From Bacillus sp. JCM 19034 (lineage in GTDB: Bacteria > Bacillota > Bacilli > Bacillales > Bacillaceae_D): 64,000 nt of DNA. Shown piece by piece: positions 1 to 7,840 of the stretch. The stretch covers positions 186,001-250,000 of the forward strand of contig NZ_BAXR01000002.1 in NCBI RefSeq assembly GCF_001310635.1, read 5' to 3'. The position numbers were made by a program, and so were the translations under genes. Every line of letters starts with the position of its first letter. Positions within the stretch are counted from its first letter, which is position 1. Under the pieces are notes generated by a model. That model was not told the DNA's origin, ran no database searches, and saw only the letters and a list, made by a program, of their open reading frames with translations.

Positions 1-1
1 T

Positions 2-340
2 TCAGGTGCATATGCTGCACGTTACGTCGCGAAGAATATCGTTGCAGCTGGACTTGCTGATAAGTGTGAAGTTCAATTAGCCTACGCAATTGGTGTGGCA
101 CAACCTGTATCTATTTCGATTAATACATTTGGTACAGGGAAAGTGAGTGAAGAAACACTTGTATCACTCGTACGAGATCATTTTGATTTACGTCCTGCTG
201 GTATTATAAAAATGCTTAATCTACGCCGTCCAATTTATAGACAAACAGCAGCGTACGGGCATTTTGGACGAACTGATGTTGAATTACCATGGGAGCTAAC
301 TGATAAGGCTGAGTTGTTAAAAGAAAATGCAGGTATATAA
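2..340 (+). CDS. metK: S-adenosylmethionine synthase, C-terminal part (5' truncated by window edge)
   Basis: The last about 112 residues of methionine adenosyltransferase, the cytosolic enzyme making S-adenosylmethionine from methionine and ATP. The reading frame is open from base 2. The visible part carries the family segments [31 protein letters not shown] and [15 protein letters not shown], the last being the conserved C-terminal region that helps build the active site. The gene ends at 340 and is followed at once by a hairpin terminator. The start and any SAM-dependent leader lie outside the window. Identification is firm from motif conservation. Confidence 0.96.
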   Translation, partial: SGAYAARYVAKNIVAAGLADKCEVQLAYAIGVAQPVSISINTFGTGKVSEETLVSLVRDHFDLRPAGIIKMLNLRRPIYRQTAAYGHFGRTDVELPWELTDKAELLKENAGI

Positions 341-343
341 ACT

Positions 344-376
344 AAAAGCTAACGTTCTTGATGAATGTTAGCTTTT
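344..376 (+). terminator. Rho-independent terminator of metK
   Basis: Arms AAAGCTAACGTTC and GAATGTTAGCTTT pair with one G-T wobble around a 5-nt loop. The right arm ends in a T run, four bases after the metK stop. Confidence 0.85.
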
Positions 377-454
377 TAATTTGAACGATAGGTTCGTTGC
401 TAACGAATGTCAATAACGTGATAAGGGTACACTAGCATTTAGGAGGTGAGTAAA

Positions 455-604
455 ATGGCTGAAGATGTACTTTGCGAAGTGGATAATTGTGTTTATTGGG
501 CTGAAGGAAATAAATGTGAGGCTGAACGCATTTACGTTGTAAGTCACCGTGAGCATGCCGAGCGTACGGAAGAGACAGACTGTAAAACGTTCAAACCACA
601 TTAA
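455..604 (+). CDS. DUF1540 family small cysteine-rich protein
   Basis: A 49-residue protein with a good ribosome site (AGGAGGTGAG, ending 4 bases before the ATG). It has four cysteines in the arrangement CEVDNC, a third C about 14 residues on, and a fourth near the C-terminus (TDCKTF), together with CVYW. This is the pattern of DUF1540, short proteins thought to bind a metal through their cysteines. The function is unknown. It is a stand-alone gene between metK and a convergent glycosyltransferase operon, closed by a long hairpin. It has no signal peptide, so it is probably cytosolic. Confidence 0.8.
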   Translation: MAEDVLCEVDNCVYWAEGNKCEAERIYVVSHREHAERTEETDCKTFKPH

Positions 605-616
605 TTAATAGGAATT

Positions 617-664
617 GATTAGATAAACCCATTTAGACGAAAGCTTCTGTGGGTTTATCTAATC
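617..664. terminator. Long hairpin between convergent genes
   Basis: A perfect 15-bp stem (GATTAGATAAACCCA at 617-631, complement at 650-664) with an 18-nt loop lies between the DUF1540 gene and the oppositely oriented glycosyltransferase. Neither side has a good T run, so it is only a probable bidirectional terminator or transcript-end stabiliser. Confidence 0.5.
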
Positions 665-721
665 ATACAGATATATGGTTATTATTGATAATAATAATCA
701 ACTTTATGCAGAAATGTTTAA

Positions 722-1855
722 TTAAGCGAGATGTTTTCTCTTTTTTTCAGTATAGGCTACTAATTCATATTGCTCTAATAAATGGTCAAAAATGGCTTCC
801 CATGATTGAGTAAGGGCATACGAACGGGCACGCTGCTCGAATTGCTGGCGTTTATTTGGATTCTGTAATAATTCGGAAATAGCGTTTATAAAGCTACTCG
901 TATTTTTTGCTTCACAAACAATACCAGTTTTATCATGTTCGACAATCTCACAGACGCCACCTTTGTTCGAGACGATTGCAGGTGTACCTGATGCTAGAGA
1001 CTCTAACACAACGTTACCAAACGTTTCTGTCGTGGAAGGGAAAACAAATAAATCTGCACTAGCATAAACAGAAGCAAGCTCTTCTCCTTGTAAATAGCCA
1101 GTAAAAGTAATTGGTTCACTATGGAATTCTTCTTTCATTTCATTTAGTAACGGACCGTCTCCTACAATTACCCATTCAACATGTCGTTTCAATTCAGATG
1201 GCAACTGTTTAATAACTTTTCGTAATGTTGTTATATCTTTTTCGGGTGCAATTCTTCCGACATAAAGTAATTTGAACTTATCATTAGACGGTGCTGCTTT
1301 TTTGTTTGGATTGTATAAAGAACAATCTACTCCTCTTTTCCATAAATCTACTGAGGTGAATCCTTTGTTTAACAAATGCTCTTTCGTTTCAAGCGAAGGA
1401 ACAAAGGTTTTCTCGAAGCTAGAATAAAACCACTTAACGTATTTCCAAAGCATATCAGACATAAATAAAAGCTTATAGTAGCGTAAATAATGGTCAAAAT
1501 GTGTGTGATATGACCCAACCATTGGAATGTTATATTTTTTACCGTAATAAAGACCAGTTAAGCCAATATTAAACGGTGTCGTGATATGAATGAGATCGGG
1601 TTTAAATGCTTCAAGCCTTTGTTTAAGCTTGATAATATTTGGGACAGCCATTCTACACTCAGGATAGAGAAAAAAAGGAAAACTAGTAAAGGCATGAATA
1701 TTACTGGCAAATGGGTTTTCCTTTTCAATCGAATCAGGAACGAATAGTTGATAAGGAATGCTTCTTCGATCAAGGTGAGAGACAAAACGACGTAATGTTC
1801 GAGCAACTCCATTTACTTGAGGGACATACGTATCTGTAAATAATGATAATCGCAT
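722..1855 (-). CDS. GT4-family glycosyltransferase (alpha-mannosyltransferase-like)
   Basis: A 377-residue GT-B glycosyltransferase. The N-terminal half has the family opening LFTDTYVPQVNGVARTL, and the C-terminal half has the nucleotide-sugar binding signature ETFGNVVLESLASGTPAIVS, typical of GDP-mannose or UDP-sugar dependent GT4 enzymes. It probably transfers a sugar to a lipid or cell-envelope acceptor at the inner face of the membrane; donor and acceptor cannot be read from sequence. The start is the ATG preceded by AAGGAGG with 6-nt spacing; a TTG three bases upstream is less likely. It is the second gene of a two-gene operon with a PAP2 phosphatase 20 bases upstream, which suggests a lipid-linked substrate. 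Confidence 0.88.
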   Translation of the reverse strand: MRLSLFTDTYVPQVNGVARTLRRFVSHLDRRSIPYQLFVPDSIEKENPFASNIHAFTSFPFFLYPECRMAVPNIIKLKQRLEAFKPDLIHITTPFNIGLTGLYYGKKYNIPMVGSYHTHFDHYLRYYKLLFMSDMLWKYVKWFYSSFEKTFVPSLETKEHLLNKGFTSVDLWKRGVDCSLYNPNKKAAPSNDKFKLLYVGRIAPEKDITTLRKVIKQLPSELKRHVEWVIVGDGPLLNEMKEEFHSEPITFTGYLQGEELASVYASADLFVFPSTTETFGNVVLESLASGTPAIVSNKGGVCEIVEHDKTGIVCEAKNTSSFINAISELLQNPNKRQQFEQRARSYALTQSWEAIFDHLLEQYELVAYTEKKRKHLA

Positions 1856-1875
1856 CAAATTCCTCCTTAATTACT

Positions 1876-2403
1876 TTACATAAATGGTAATTGAATGAAT
1901 AAAACATAACTTAAAATTGCAGATATTCCTCCTAGTGTGGCACCAGCTAATACATCAGATGGGTAATGAAGGCCAAGCACAATTCTTGATAAACCAACGA
2001 TGACAGCCACAATTAATAGTGGAAGAATCAGGAATGGATAGGTAATCATTAATGGTACTAGGATGGAAAAGATAGCTGTTGTATGTCCTGAAGGAAAAGA
2101 ATGATCCTTAAAAGGGTTATCAACGACCGTCACATTTTGAAGCACGAGGTATGGTCGGTTTCTTGGTATGATTTTCTTAATAACTGTTACAATTAAATGG
2201 CTTATCGTTAATGAAAATAAAGCAATCCACCCTGCACGTTGAAGAGACCCTGATGCAAAGATACTTAAACTTAATGTAAACACAATTGTAAAGGTCGCTC
2301 CTCCGAAATGAGTGAAATATTTCATAATCGACGCTAAATGATTTTGTTGATTAAAAAAGTGGAAAAAGGAACAATCTGTTTCATATAGTCTTTGGCGATA
2401 CAA
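1876..2403 (-). CDS. PAP2-family membrane phosphatase
   Basis: A 175-residue integral membrane protein with the three phosphatase signature motifs: KKIIPRNRP, PSGHT and SRIVLGLHYPSD. The two histidines are the family catalytic residues. Several hydrophobic segments place the active site at the membrane. Known relatives hydrolyse phosphatidic acid, phosphatidylglycerol phosphate or undecaprenyl pyrophosphate (BcrC/YodM type); which applies here is open. Translation probably starts at a TTG following GGGAGGAG. It is the first gene of an operon with the GT4 glycosyltransferase. Confidence 0.9.
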   Translation of the reverse strand: MYRQRLYETDCSFFHFFNQQNHLASIMKYFTHFGGATFTIVFTLSLSIFASGSLQRAGWIALFSLTISHLIVTVIKKIIPRNRPYLVLQNVTVVDNPFKDHSFPSGHTTAIFSILVPLMITYPFLILPLLIVAVIVGLSRIVLGLHYPSDVLAGATLGGISAILSYVLFIQLPFM

Positions 2404-2604
2404 AATGACTCCTCCCTTGGAAATCTAGATTTTCTTTATGTCACTTATTCTAAGTTTATAGGTTGATTATTGAGAGAAGGTCAATACTTTGTAAAAGTTA
2501 TTTATAGATTTGTTCATTAGAAGTAAAGTTTACTTAAAAAGTGAGTGAATTAGGAGTATTTGAGAAGGAGTCGTTATTTTTGACACCTTCTCGTCATATA
2601 GAAG

Positions 2605-3125
2605 TTAGTTGTTTGAAGATTGCATTTGCTTATACTTTTGTGCTTTTTCCACGTATTCACGCCGAATACGTTGCATGTCTACGATATCTTTATCATTTAA
2701 ATCACGAATGACCTTTGCGGGTCTGCCAAAAGCAAGTGTATTGGGAGGGATGACTTTTCCTTGGGGAACCAGACTTCCTGCTCCGATAAAGGCACCCTCA
2801 CCTATTTCAGCACCGTCTAATATGATCGACCCCATACCAACTAATGCATATTTTCGAATGACACAGCTATGTAGCATGCATTGATGGCCAATTGTTACAT
2901 CATCCTCAATTAGTAAAGGGAAAGTTGGACTTTGATGAAGCATCGATTGGTCTTGAATATTCACACGCTTGCCAATGATTGTAGGGCAACGTCTCCCCTT
3001 ATGACTGTATGAAACCAAATACTTGTTTCAGCACCGATTTTCACGTCCCCTGTGACAACTGCTCCTTCAGCTAAATATACGCTTTCGTCAATTTCCGGAA
3101 CGATTCCGTTAAATTCATATATCAA
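2605..3125 (-). CDS. ytoA: Gamma-carbonic anhydrase-like hexapeptide-repeat protein YtoA (frameshifted)
   Basis: A left-handed beta-helix protein of about 173 residues when a break is repaired, resembling YtoA. The N-terminal part ([20 protein letters not shown], then [17 protein letters not shown]) is in another frame from the rest ([20 protein letters not shown] to the end). One extra C in the GCCCT run near 3000 would join them. Histidines in the HQSP and GHQCMLH segments match the family metal ligands, but carbonic anhydrase activity is unproven for this subgroup. The likely start is a TTG at 3125, 9 bases after AAGGAG. It is divergent from ytpA, as in B. subtilis. Confidence 0.85.
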
Positions 3126-3230
3126 TCGTATCAACTCCTTTTCGTTTATAGAAAAAATCGCTATACTTATTGTAACGCAAAGTCATGTTATCTGTTTAAC
3201 TTTCTAAAGACAGACAAAGGAGGCAACATC

Positions 3231-4012
3231 ATGTGGAAGTGGGAAGTGGAGGAGCTAGAGGTACGGTTGTCATTGTACATGGGGCAGGAGAACATCATGC
3301 ACGTTATGAATGGTTAGCAAATAGATGGAACGAACACGGTTTTGATGTTATTATGGGTGATTTGCCTGGCCAAGGCAGAACTCGTGGAAGGAGAGGACAT
3401 GTACCATCTTTTGATTATTATTTAGATACAGCTGAGGAATGGATTAATGAAGCACGTACTTCGCAATTGCCTGTTATTCTCGTTGGGCATAGTATGGGTG
3501 GGTTAATCGTTATTCGTACGTTAATGGAAAGAAAAATAGGGTTAATTAAAGGTGCGATTCTATCATCACCGTGTTTAGGTTTGACAGAACCACCTCCGAA
3601 GGTTAAAGAAATTAGTTCTAAATTATTGCACAGAGTCATGCCAACCTTTAGTGCTGATTCAGGCCTGAAAACGGAACATTTAACGCGAAATGAAGAGATA
3701 CGTGAGGCATATTCAAAGGATGAACTACGAGTGACTAAAGTGACTGTTCGATGGTATCAAGAATTACAGAAAGCTATTAAAATAGCTCATCGTTACCCGG
3801 AGAAGTTCCCAGATATTCCTCTTATGGTTATGCAATCAGGTGCCGATTTTGTTGTCGATAAGGAAGAAGTAAGAGCATGGTTTGATCTCTTACCTGTTCA
3901 AGAGAAATATTATAAAGAATGGGAAGGTTTGTATCATGAGTTATTTAATGAACCTGAACGCAATAGTGTATTTCGCCATGCTATCGGTTTTGTAAATCTT
4001 TTAATTCCTTAA
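3231..4012 (+). CDS. ytpA: Alpha/beta hydrolase, lysophospholipase-like YtpA (frameshift near start)
   Basis: About 260 residues when repaired. It is a serine hydrolase with the nucleophile elbow GHSMGG and the oxyanion segment VIVHGAGEH; a late Asp and the His of the YHELFNEPER segment are candidates to complete the triad. The B. subtilis homologue YtpA is a phospholipase implicated in making the lysophospholipid bacilysocin. The natural start is the ATG at 3231 after AAAGGAGG (MWKWEVEE), which is out of frame with the body. One G added to the run near 3258 restores a continuous protein. A GTG at 3233 is in frame but has a poor context. It is followed by ytpB. Confidence 0.87.
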
Positions 4013-4107
4013 GGGGGAAATGTTTGAGACAAAACATTCTGTATGCTAATGTTAGAACCATGTTGTTTGATTTAATTAATGTTAGTTAAGAAGGGGAGAA
4101 ATAGTTT

Positions 4108-5097
4108 TTGAATGTTCCAACAAAACCAATTCCATTACTATATAAAATTTATCGTCGCGTTTTGCCCACTGTTCATACGTATTATGATCGGTGGAAGGAG
4201 CGGGCTAAAGAGATTCCAAATGATGAATTAAAAGCTCAAGCCCTCGATGCATTAAACCGAAAAGGATTTCATTGTGAAGGAGGAGGCGTTTTCGGCCTTC
4301 TGGCAGATCAGTTTGAGGAATTCATTCAGTTTATGATTTCTTACCAACTTATGTGTGATTATCTTGATAACTTATGTGATCAAAGTCCTGCACTTGATCC
4401 GAATGACTTTAGGCAGTTACACCAAGCACTATTAGATGGTTTAACACCAGGTGCGAAAGAGTGTGATTATTATGCTTATCACCAGGAGAAAGATGATGGT
4501 GGGTATTTAAAAGAATTAGTGGGAACATGCCAACGGTTGTTGGAATCATTTCCTTCATTTGAAATAGCTCAGCCTTATATGCTGACCTTAAGTAGATTAT
4601 ATGGTGACCTGCAAGTACATAAGCATGTAGTGAAAGAGGAACGTGTGCCAAGGCTTGAGGCGTGGTTTGCAGAGCATCAACAAACGGTTCCACCGATGAC
4701 TTGGTTTGAATTTTCAGCCTGTACTGGTTCAACGCTTGGCATTTATACTCTTGCTGCATATGCAACGAGAGACGGGTTAACCGATCAATTTGCGAAGGAA
4801 TTAAAAAATGGTTACTTTCCATGGGTTCAAGGTGTGCATTTATTATTGGACTATTATATTGATCAAGAAGAAGACATTGCTGATGATGAGCTAAATTTTT
4901 TATTTTATTATGAAAATGAACAAAAAATGATTGAGAGGTTTCAGTATTTTGTTGAGCAAGCAGAAAAAACAGTGAAATTGTTACCAGATGGTGCATTTCA
5001 TCGCATGATTTTGAAAGGAGTTATTGCGATCTATCTTGCTGATGAAAAAGTGCAAACTAATAAAAAATTAAAAGGTTCAATCGAAACAAATGATTAA
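4108..5097 (+). CDS. ytpB: Tetraprenyl-beta-curcumene synthase YtpB (DUF2600)
   Basis: A 329-residue member of the large terpene synthase family typified by B. subtilis YtpB, which cyclises heptaprenyl (C35) diphosphate to tetraprenyl-beta-curcumene, the first step to sesquarterpenes. The Asp-rich segment DYLDNLCD and the later DYYIDQEEDIADDE resemble the metal-binding motifs expected of a class I terpene synthase. It starts at a TTG with AAGGGGAG 9 bases upstream. The ytpA-ytpB order is conserved in Bacillus. No prenyl-chain or squalene-hopene cyclase partner lies in the window. Confidence 0.9.
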   Translation: MNVPTKPIPLLYKIYRRVLPTVHTYYDRWKERAKEIPNDELKAQALDALNRKGFHCEGGGVFGLLADQFEEFIQFMISYQLMCDYLDNLCDQSPALDPNDFRQLHQALLDGLTPGAKECDYYAYHQEKDDGGYLKELVGTCQRLLESFPSFEIAQPYMLTLSRLYGDLQVHKHVVKEERVPRLEAWFAEHQQTVPPMTWFEFSACTGSTLGIYTLAAYATRDGLTDQFAKELKNGYFPWVQGVHLLLDYYIDQEEDIADDELNFLFYYENEQKMIERFQYFVEQAEKTVKLLPDGAFHRMILKGVIAIYLADEKVQTNKKLKGSIETND

Positions 5098-5162
5098 AAT
5101 GGGTGGGTGGCCTTCTTTTATCTTCTATATAAACAATTGGATGATGAGGAGATAATCAAACG

Positions 5163-5195
5163 AAAAAGGATGTTCTAGAAATTATCAGGAACATC
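5163..5195 (-). terminator. Terminator of ytiB
   Basis: Arms GATGTTC and GAACATC around a 13-nt loop. Read on the minus strand the hairpin is followed by CTTTTTCG. It lies between the convergent ytpB and ytiB. Confidence 0.65.
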
Positions 5196-5205
5196 TTCAT
5201 ACGTT

Positions 5206-5769
5206 TTATAGCTTATACCCACTGCTGACTAAGTCTAATTTACCTGTTTCAGGATGGATGACAAGCCCGTGAACTGGCACATCGTCTGGCATTAATGGGT
5301 GTTTACGAACCATTTGTACACTATGCTCAACACTTTCCTCAACACTTTGGAAACCGGTAAGAAACTTCTCTATGTCTACACCAATAAATTCTAAATCCTT
5401 AATGCTCTCCATATTGACACCACGTGATTGTGCTGCTTCTAATATATTTGATGATTCTAATCCGGACATCCCACAATGATGGTGTCCGACAATCATCACT
5501 TCGTCTGCTTTAAGAGCATAGAGGGCAACTAAAATACTACGCATTACACTTCCAAATGGGTGAGAAATCACCGCTCCTGCATTTTTAATTACTTTGGCAT
5601 CCCCTTGCTTAATATTCATAGCAGCAGGTAATAAATCATGTAACCTTGTATCCATACATGTAAGGATGACTACTTTTTTATCAGGGAATTTCGTTGTTTC
5701 ATATTGTTTGTATTGTTCTGAAGCTACAAATTGTTCATTATGTTCTAAAATGGTTTTTAATAATGTCAA
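5206..5769 (-). CDS. ytiB: Beta-class carbonic anhydrase YtiB
   Basis: A cytosolic zinc enzyme of 187 residues interconverting CO2 and bicarbonate. The zinc-site motifs are visible: CMDTRL (Cys and the Asp/Arg pair) and GHHHCGMSG (His and Cys). The segment AGAVISHPFGSVMRSILVALY is typical of the small beta-CA subfamily to which YtiB belongs. The best start is the TTG at 5769, with AAGGAG 8 bases upstream; it aligns with the N-terminus of B. subtilis YtiB. A GTG three codons earlier is too close to the ribosome site. Confidence 0.92.
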   Translation of the reverse strand: MTLLKTILEHNEQFVASEQYKQYETTKFPDKKVVILTCMDTRLHDLLPAAMNIKQGDAKVIKNAGAVISHPFGSVMRSILVALYALKADEVMIVGHHHCGMSGLESSNILEAAQSRGVNMESIKDLEFIGVDIEKFLTGFQSVEESVEHSVQMVRKHPLMPDDVPVHGLVIHPETGKLDLVSSGYKL

Positions 5770-5844
5770 ACTACTCACTCCTTTTTTAGAAACAGAAAAA
5801 TCTGCTTCTCCTATTATTTTTGATAAGATAGTACTTTGTCAAGG

Positions 5845-6414
5845 TTATCTTTTTTCAATGCCGATAATGTACGGTGGGTCATTTACCTGGTTAATGAATT
5901 GGTATTTGAGAACATGTGCTTTTCTTTGTTCTATTTGTGTGACGTATGATTCTATTATTTTCTTTTCCTCTTTACCTTCACAATGGCCATGGTAAATCAC
6001 TAAAACAATTGTTCCACCTTTTGGCATATATTCTAGTAACGCTTCGATTGCTAAAATCGTCGTTTCGCCACGAGTTACGATGCTTTTGTCTCCTCCTGGC
6101 AAATAACCTAAATTAAAGATGGCGGCTTTTACTTTTTGCAATGATTCTGCTCGCAGTTTAGTAGCGATCTGTTCGTGGCCACAATGGAAGAGAGAGACAT
6201 GATTAAGTTGTTCTTTTTCTAAACGTTGTTGCGTTTGTAATATAGCGTCTTCTTGAATGTCAAATCCGTATATATGTCCAGTGTTCCCTACGAGCTTGGC
6301 TAAAAAGACGGTATCATGACCATTACCAATTGTACAATCGACCGCGAAATCACCATTTTGTAATGCATTTTCTAATAATGACCGTGCGAAAGGCAGGATT
6401 CCAAGCACATTCAT
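5845..6414 (-). CDS. mnmM: tRNA mnm5(s2)U34 methyltransferase-type protein YtqB/MnmM
   Basis: A class I SAM-dependent methyltransferase of 189 residues. The SAM-binding motif I is VDCTIGNGHDT, and NLGYLPGGDK is the conserved catalytic-type motif of this family, annotated as rRNA methyltransferase in older records. In B. subtilis YtqB has been assigned as MnmM, which methylates the aminomethyl group of the wobble uridine to give mnm5s2U. Its start overlaps the stop of the upstream radical-SAM gene by 4 bases (ATGA), so the two are translationally coupled, which supports a shared tRNA-modification role. Confidence 0.88.
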   Translation of the reverse strand: MNVLGILPFARSLLENALQNGDFAVDCTIGNGHDTVFLAKLVGNTGHIYGFDIQEDAILQTQQRLEKEQLNHVSLFHCGHEQIATKLRAESLQKVKAAIFNLGYLPGGDKSIVTRGETTILAIEALLEYMPKGGTIVLVIYHGHCEGKEEKKIIESYVTQIEQRKAHVLKYQFINQVNDPPYIIGIEKR

Positions 6415-7361
6415 GATAGCTCCACTCTTTCTTTTTGATAATATTTACCTTGCCAGCTATTTCTCTTCTTTAATTCTGCTTCAATCGCATTTAATACGTT
6501 CCACTTGTTTAAACTCCACATCGGACCGATCATTAAGTCGGCTGGGCCATCACCGGTTAGGCGATGTATGACCATTGAAGGAGGCAACAGTTCTAATTGA
6601 TTTACAACTAAACGAATGTAGGTTTCAAAATCCATTAAATTAACGAGCCCTTTTTCATATTGCTTAATCATAGGAGTTCGTTTTAATAAATGAAGTAAAT
6701 GAATTTTAATTCCTTGAACGTCTAATTTAGCTACTTCCTTAGCTGTTTCGAGCATCATCTCCTCTGTTTCAAGTGGAAGACCGTTAATGATATGACTACA
6801 TACGCGAATCCCATGCTTACGTAGTTTCTCGACTCCCTCTTTATAACATTGGTAATCATGAGCACGATTAATAAGAGAAGCTGTTTTTTCGTGAACTGTT
6901 TGTAAGCCTAGCTCCACCCATAAAAACGTTCGTTCATTTAATTCTGCTAAATAGTCAACAACGTCATCAGGAAGACAATCAGGTCTTGTGGCAATGGATA
7001 GCCCGACGACACCTTCCTGTCCGAGAATCGTTTCATAATAAGCTTTGAGTGTCTCAACGGGTGCATAAGTATTTGTATAGGCTTGAAAGTAGCCAAGATA
7101 TTTGCCTGACTTCCACTTTTTATGCATCTTTTCTTTTATCGTATGAAATTGTGTGACTAAATCATCACGCCGGTCCCCGGCAAAATCCCCAGAGCCGCGT
7201 TCACTGCAGAACGTACAGCCACCAAAAGCAACTTGTCCATCTCGATTTGGACAATCAAATCCAGCATCTAAAGGTATTTTAAAAACCTTCTCACCAAACT
7301 GTTGCCGTAAGTAGGCATTCCATGAATAAAACCGTTTATTTCCAAAATGATCGAAGTTCAT
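6411..7361 (-). CDS. ytqA: Radical SAM protein YtqA (TIGR01212 family, MnmL-type)
   Basis: A 316-residue radical SAM enzyme. Cysteines in the region DCPNRDG...GGCTFCSERGSG supply the iron-sulfur cluster ligands, in the spaced arrangement typical of the TIGR01212 family. Later segments include GLSIATRPDCLPDDVVDYL and WVELGLQTVHE. The B. subtilis homologue YtqA has been linked to wobble-uridine modification together with YtqB, in the pathway from cmnm5U toward nm5U and mnm5U. It has a strong ribosome site (AAGAAGGAGATAAG). Operon with ytqB. Confidence 0.88.
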   Translation of the reverse strand: MNFDHFGNKRFYSWNAYLRQQFGEKVFKIPLDAGFDCPNRDGQVAFGGCTFCSERGSGDFAGDRRDDLVTQFHTIKEKMHKKWKSGKYLGYFQAYTNTYAPVETLKAYYETILGQEGVVGLSIATRPDCLPDDVVDYLAELNERTFLWVELGLQTVHEKTASLINRAHDYQCYKEGVEKLRKHGIRVCSHIINGLPLETEEMMLETAKEVAKLDVQGIKIHLLHLLKRTPMIKQYEKGLVNLMDFETYIRLVVNQLELLPPSMVIHRLTGDGPADLMIGPMWSLNKWNVLNAIEAELKKRNSWQGKYYQKERVELS

Positions 7362-7494
7362 TCTTATCTCCTTCTAACCAATATAAAATTACTGTTAGTA
7401 GTTTATCACGAGCATCACTGTTTCAAAAGCTTAATGATAAAATAGTAAGGTGGAATAGGAAATCAATTCAAACAATTAGTAAGCATATGCTAGC

Positions 7495-7523
7495 TTGACA
7501 GCACGTCTCGTAATTCATACAAT
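7495..7523 (+). promoter_or_regulatory. Sigma-A promoter of leuS
   Basis: TTGACA at 7495-7500 and TACAAT at 7518-7523 are separated by exactly 17 bases. Transcription would start about 7530, just before the T-box leader. Confidence 0.8.
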
Positions 7524-7529
7524 ACTAAT

Positions 7530-7790
7530 AAGTTCATATTGGTTAGAATGAAGAAAAGGAGTAGTAGCGTGAGTTGGGAATGAAGAGAGCTGACGGGAGG
7601 TGCGAGTCAGTCGAACAATGAACGTGAACTTACCTTGGAGTTTTTTTGACATTGGCTAACATTTCCGATTCAAACGGGTTACGTCCGTTATACGTTTTGA
7701 GCGAATGAATGTATATATTCATTAATGTGGGTGGTACCGCGGGATTATAACTCTCGTCCCTAACGTTTGTTAGGGGTGGGGGTTTTTTTA
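7530..7790 (+). ncRNA. T-box riboswitch leader of leuS (Leu, specifier CUU)
   Basis: The leader has the stem I opening AAGAAAAGGAGTAGTAGCG and the highly conserved T-box core GGTGGTACCGCGG at 7730-7742. A terminator hairpin follows (CCCTAAC/GTTAGGG with a T run at 7783-7789). Aligning the specifier region with the tyrS T-box of this window by the common TGGAG element puts the specifier at 7629-7631, CTT, a leucine codon followed by A. Uncharged tRNA-Leu binding should stabilise the antiterminator and permit leuS expression. Confidence 0.92.
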
Positions 7791-7840
7791 AAGAAAACGA
7801 TGGACAAAAAGAAGCATATTTACATATAGGAGGAACGAAG

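Noticed and set aside
4409..4996. 195-residue frame antisense to ytpB
   Set aside because: Lies wholly inside a well-supported terpene synthase gene and shows no recognisable motif.
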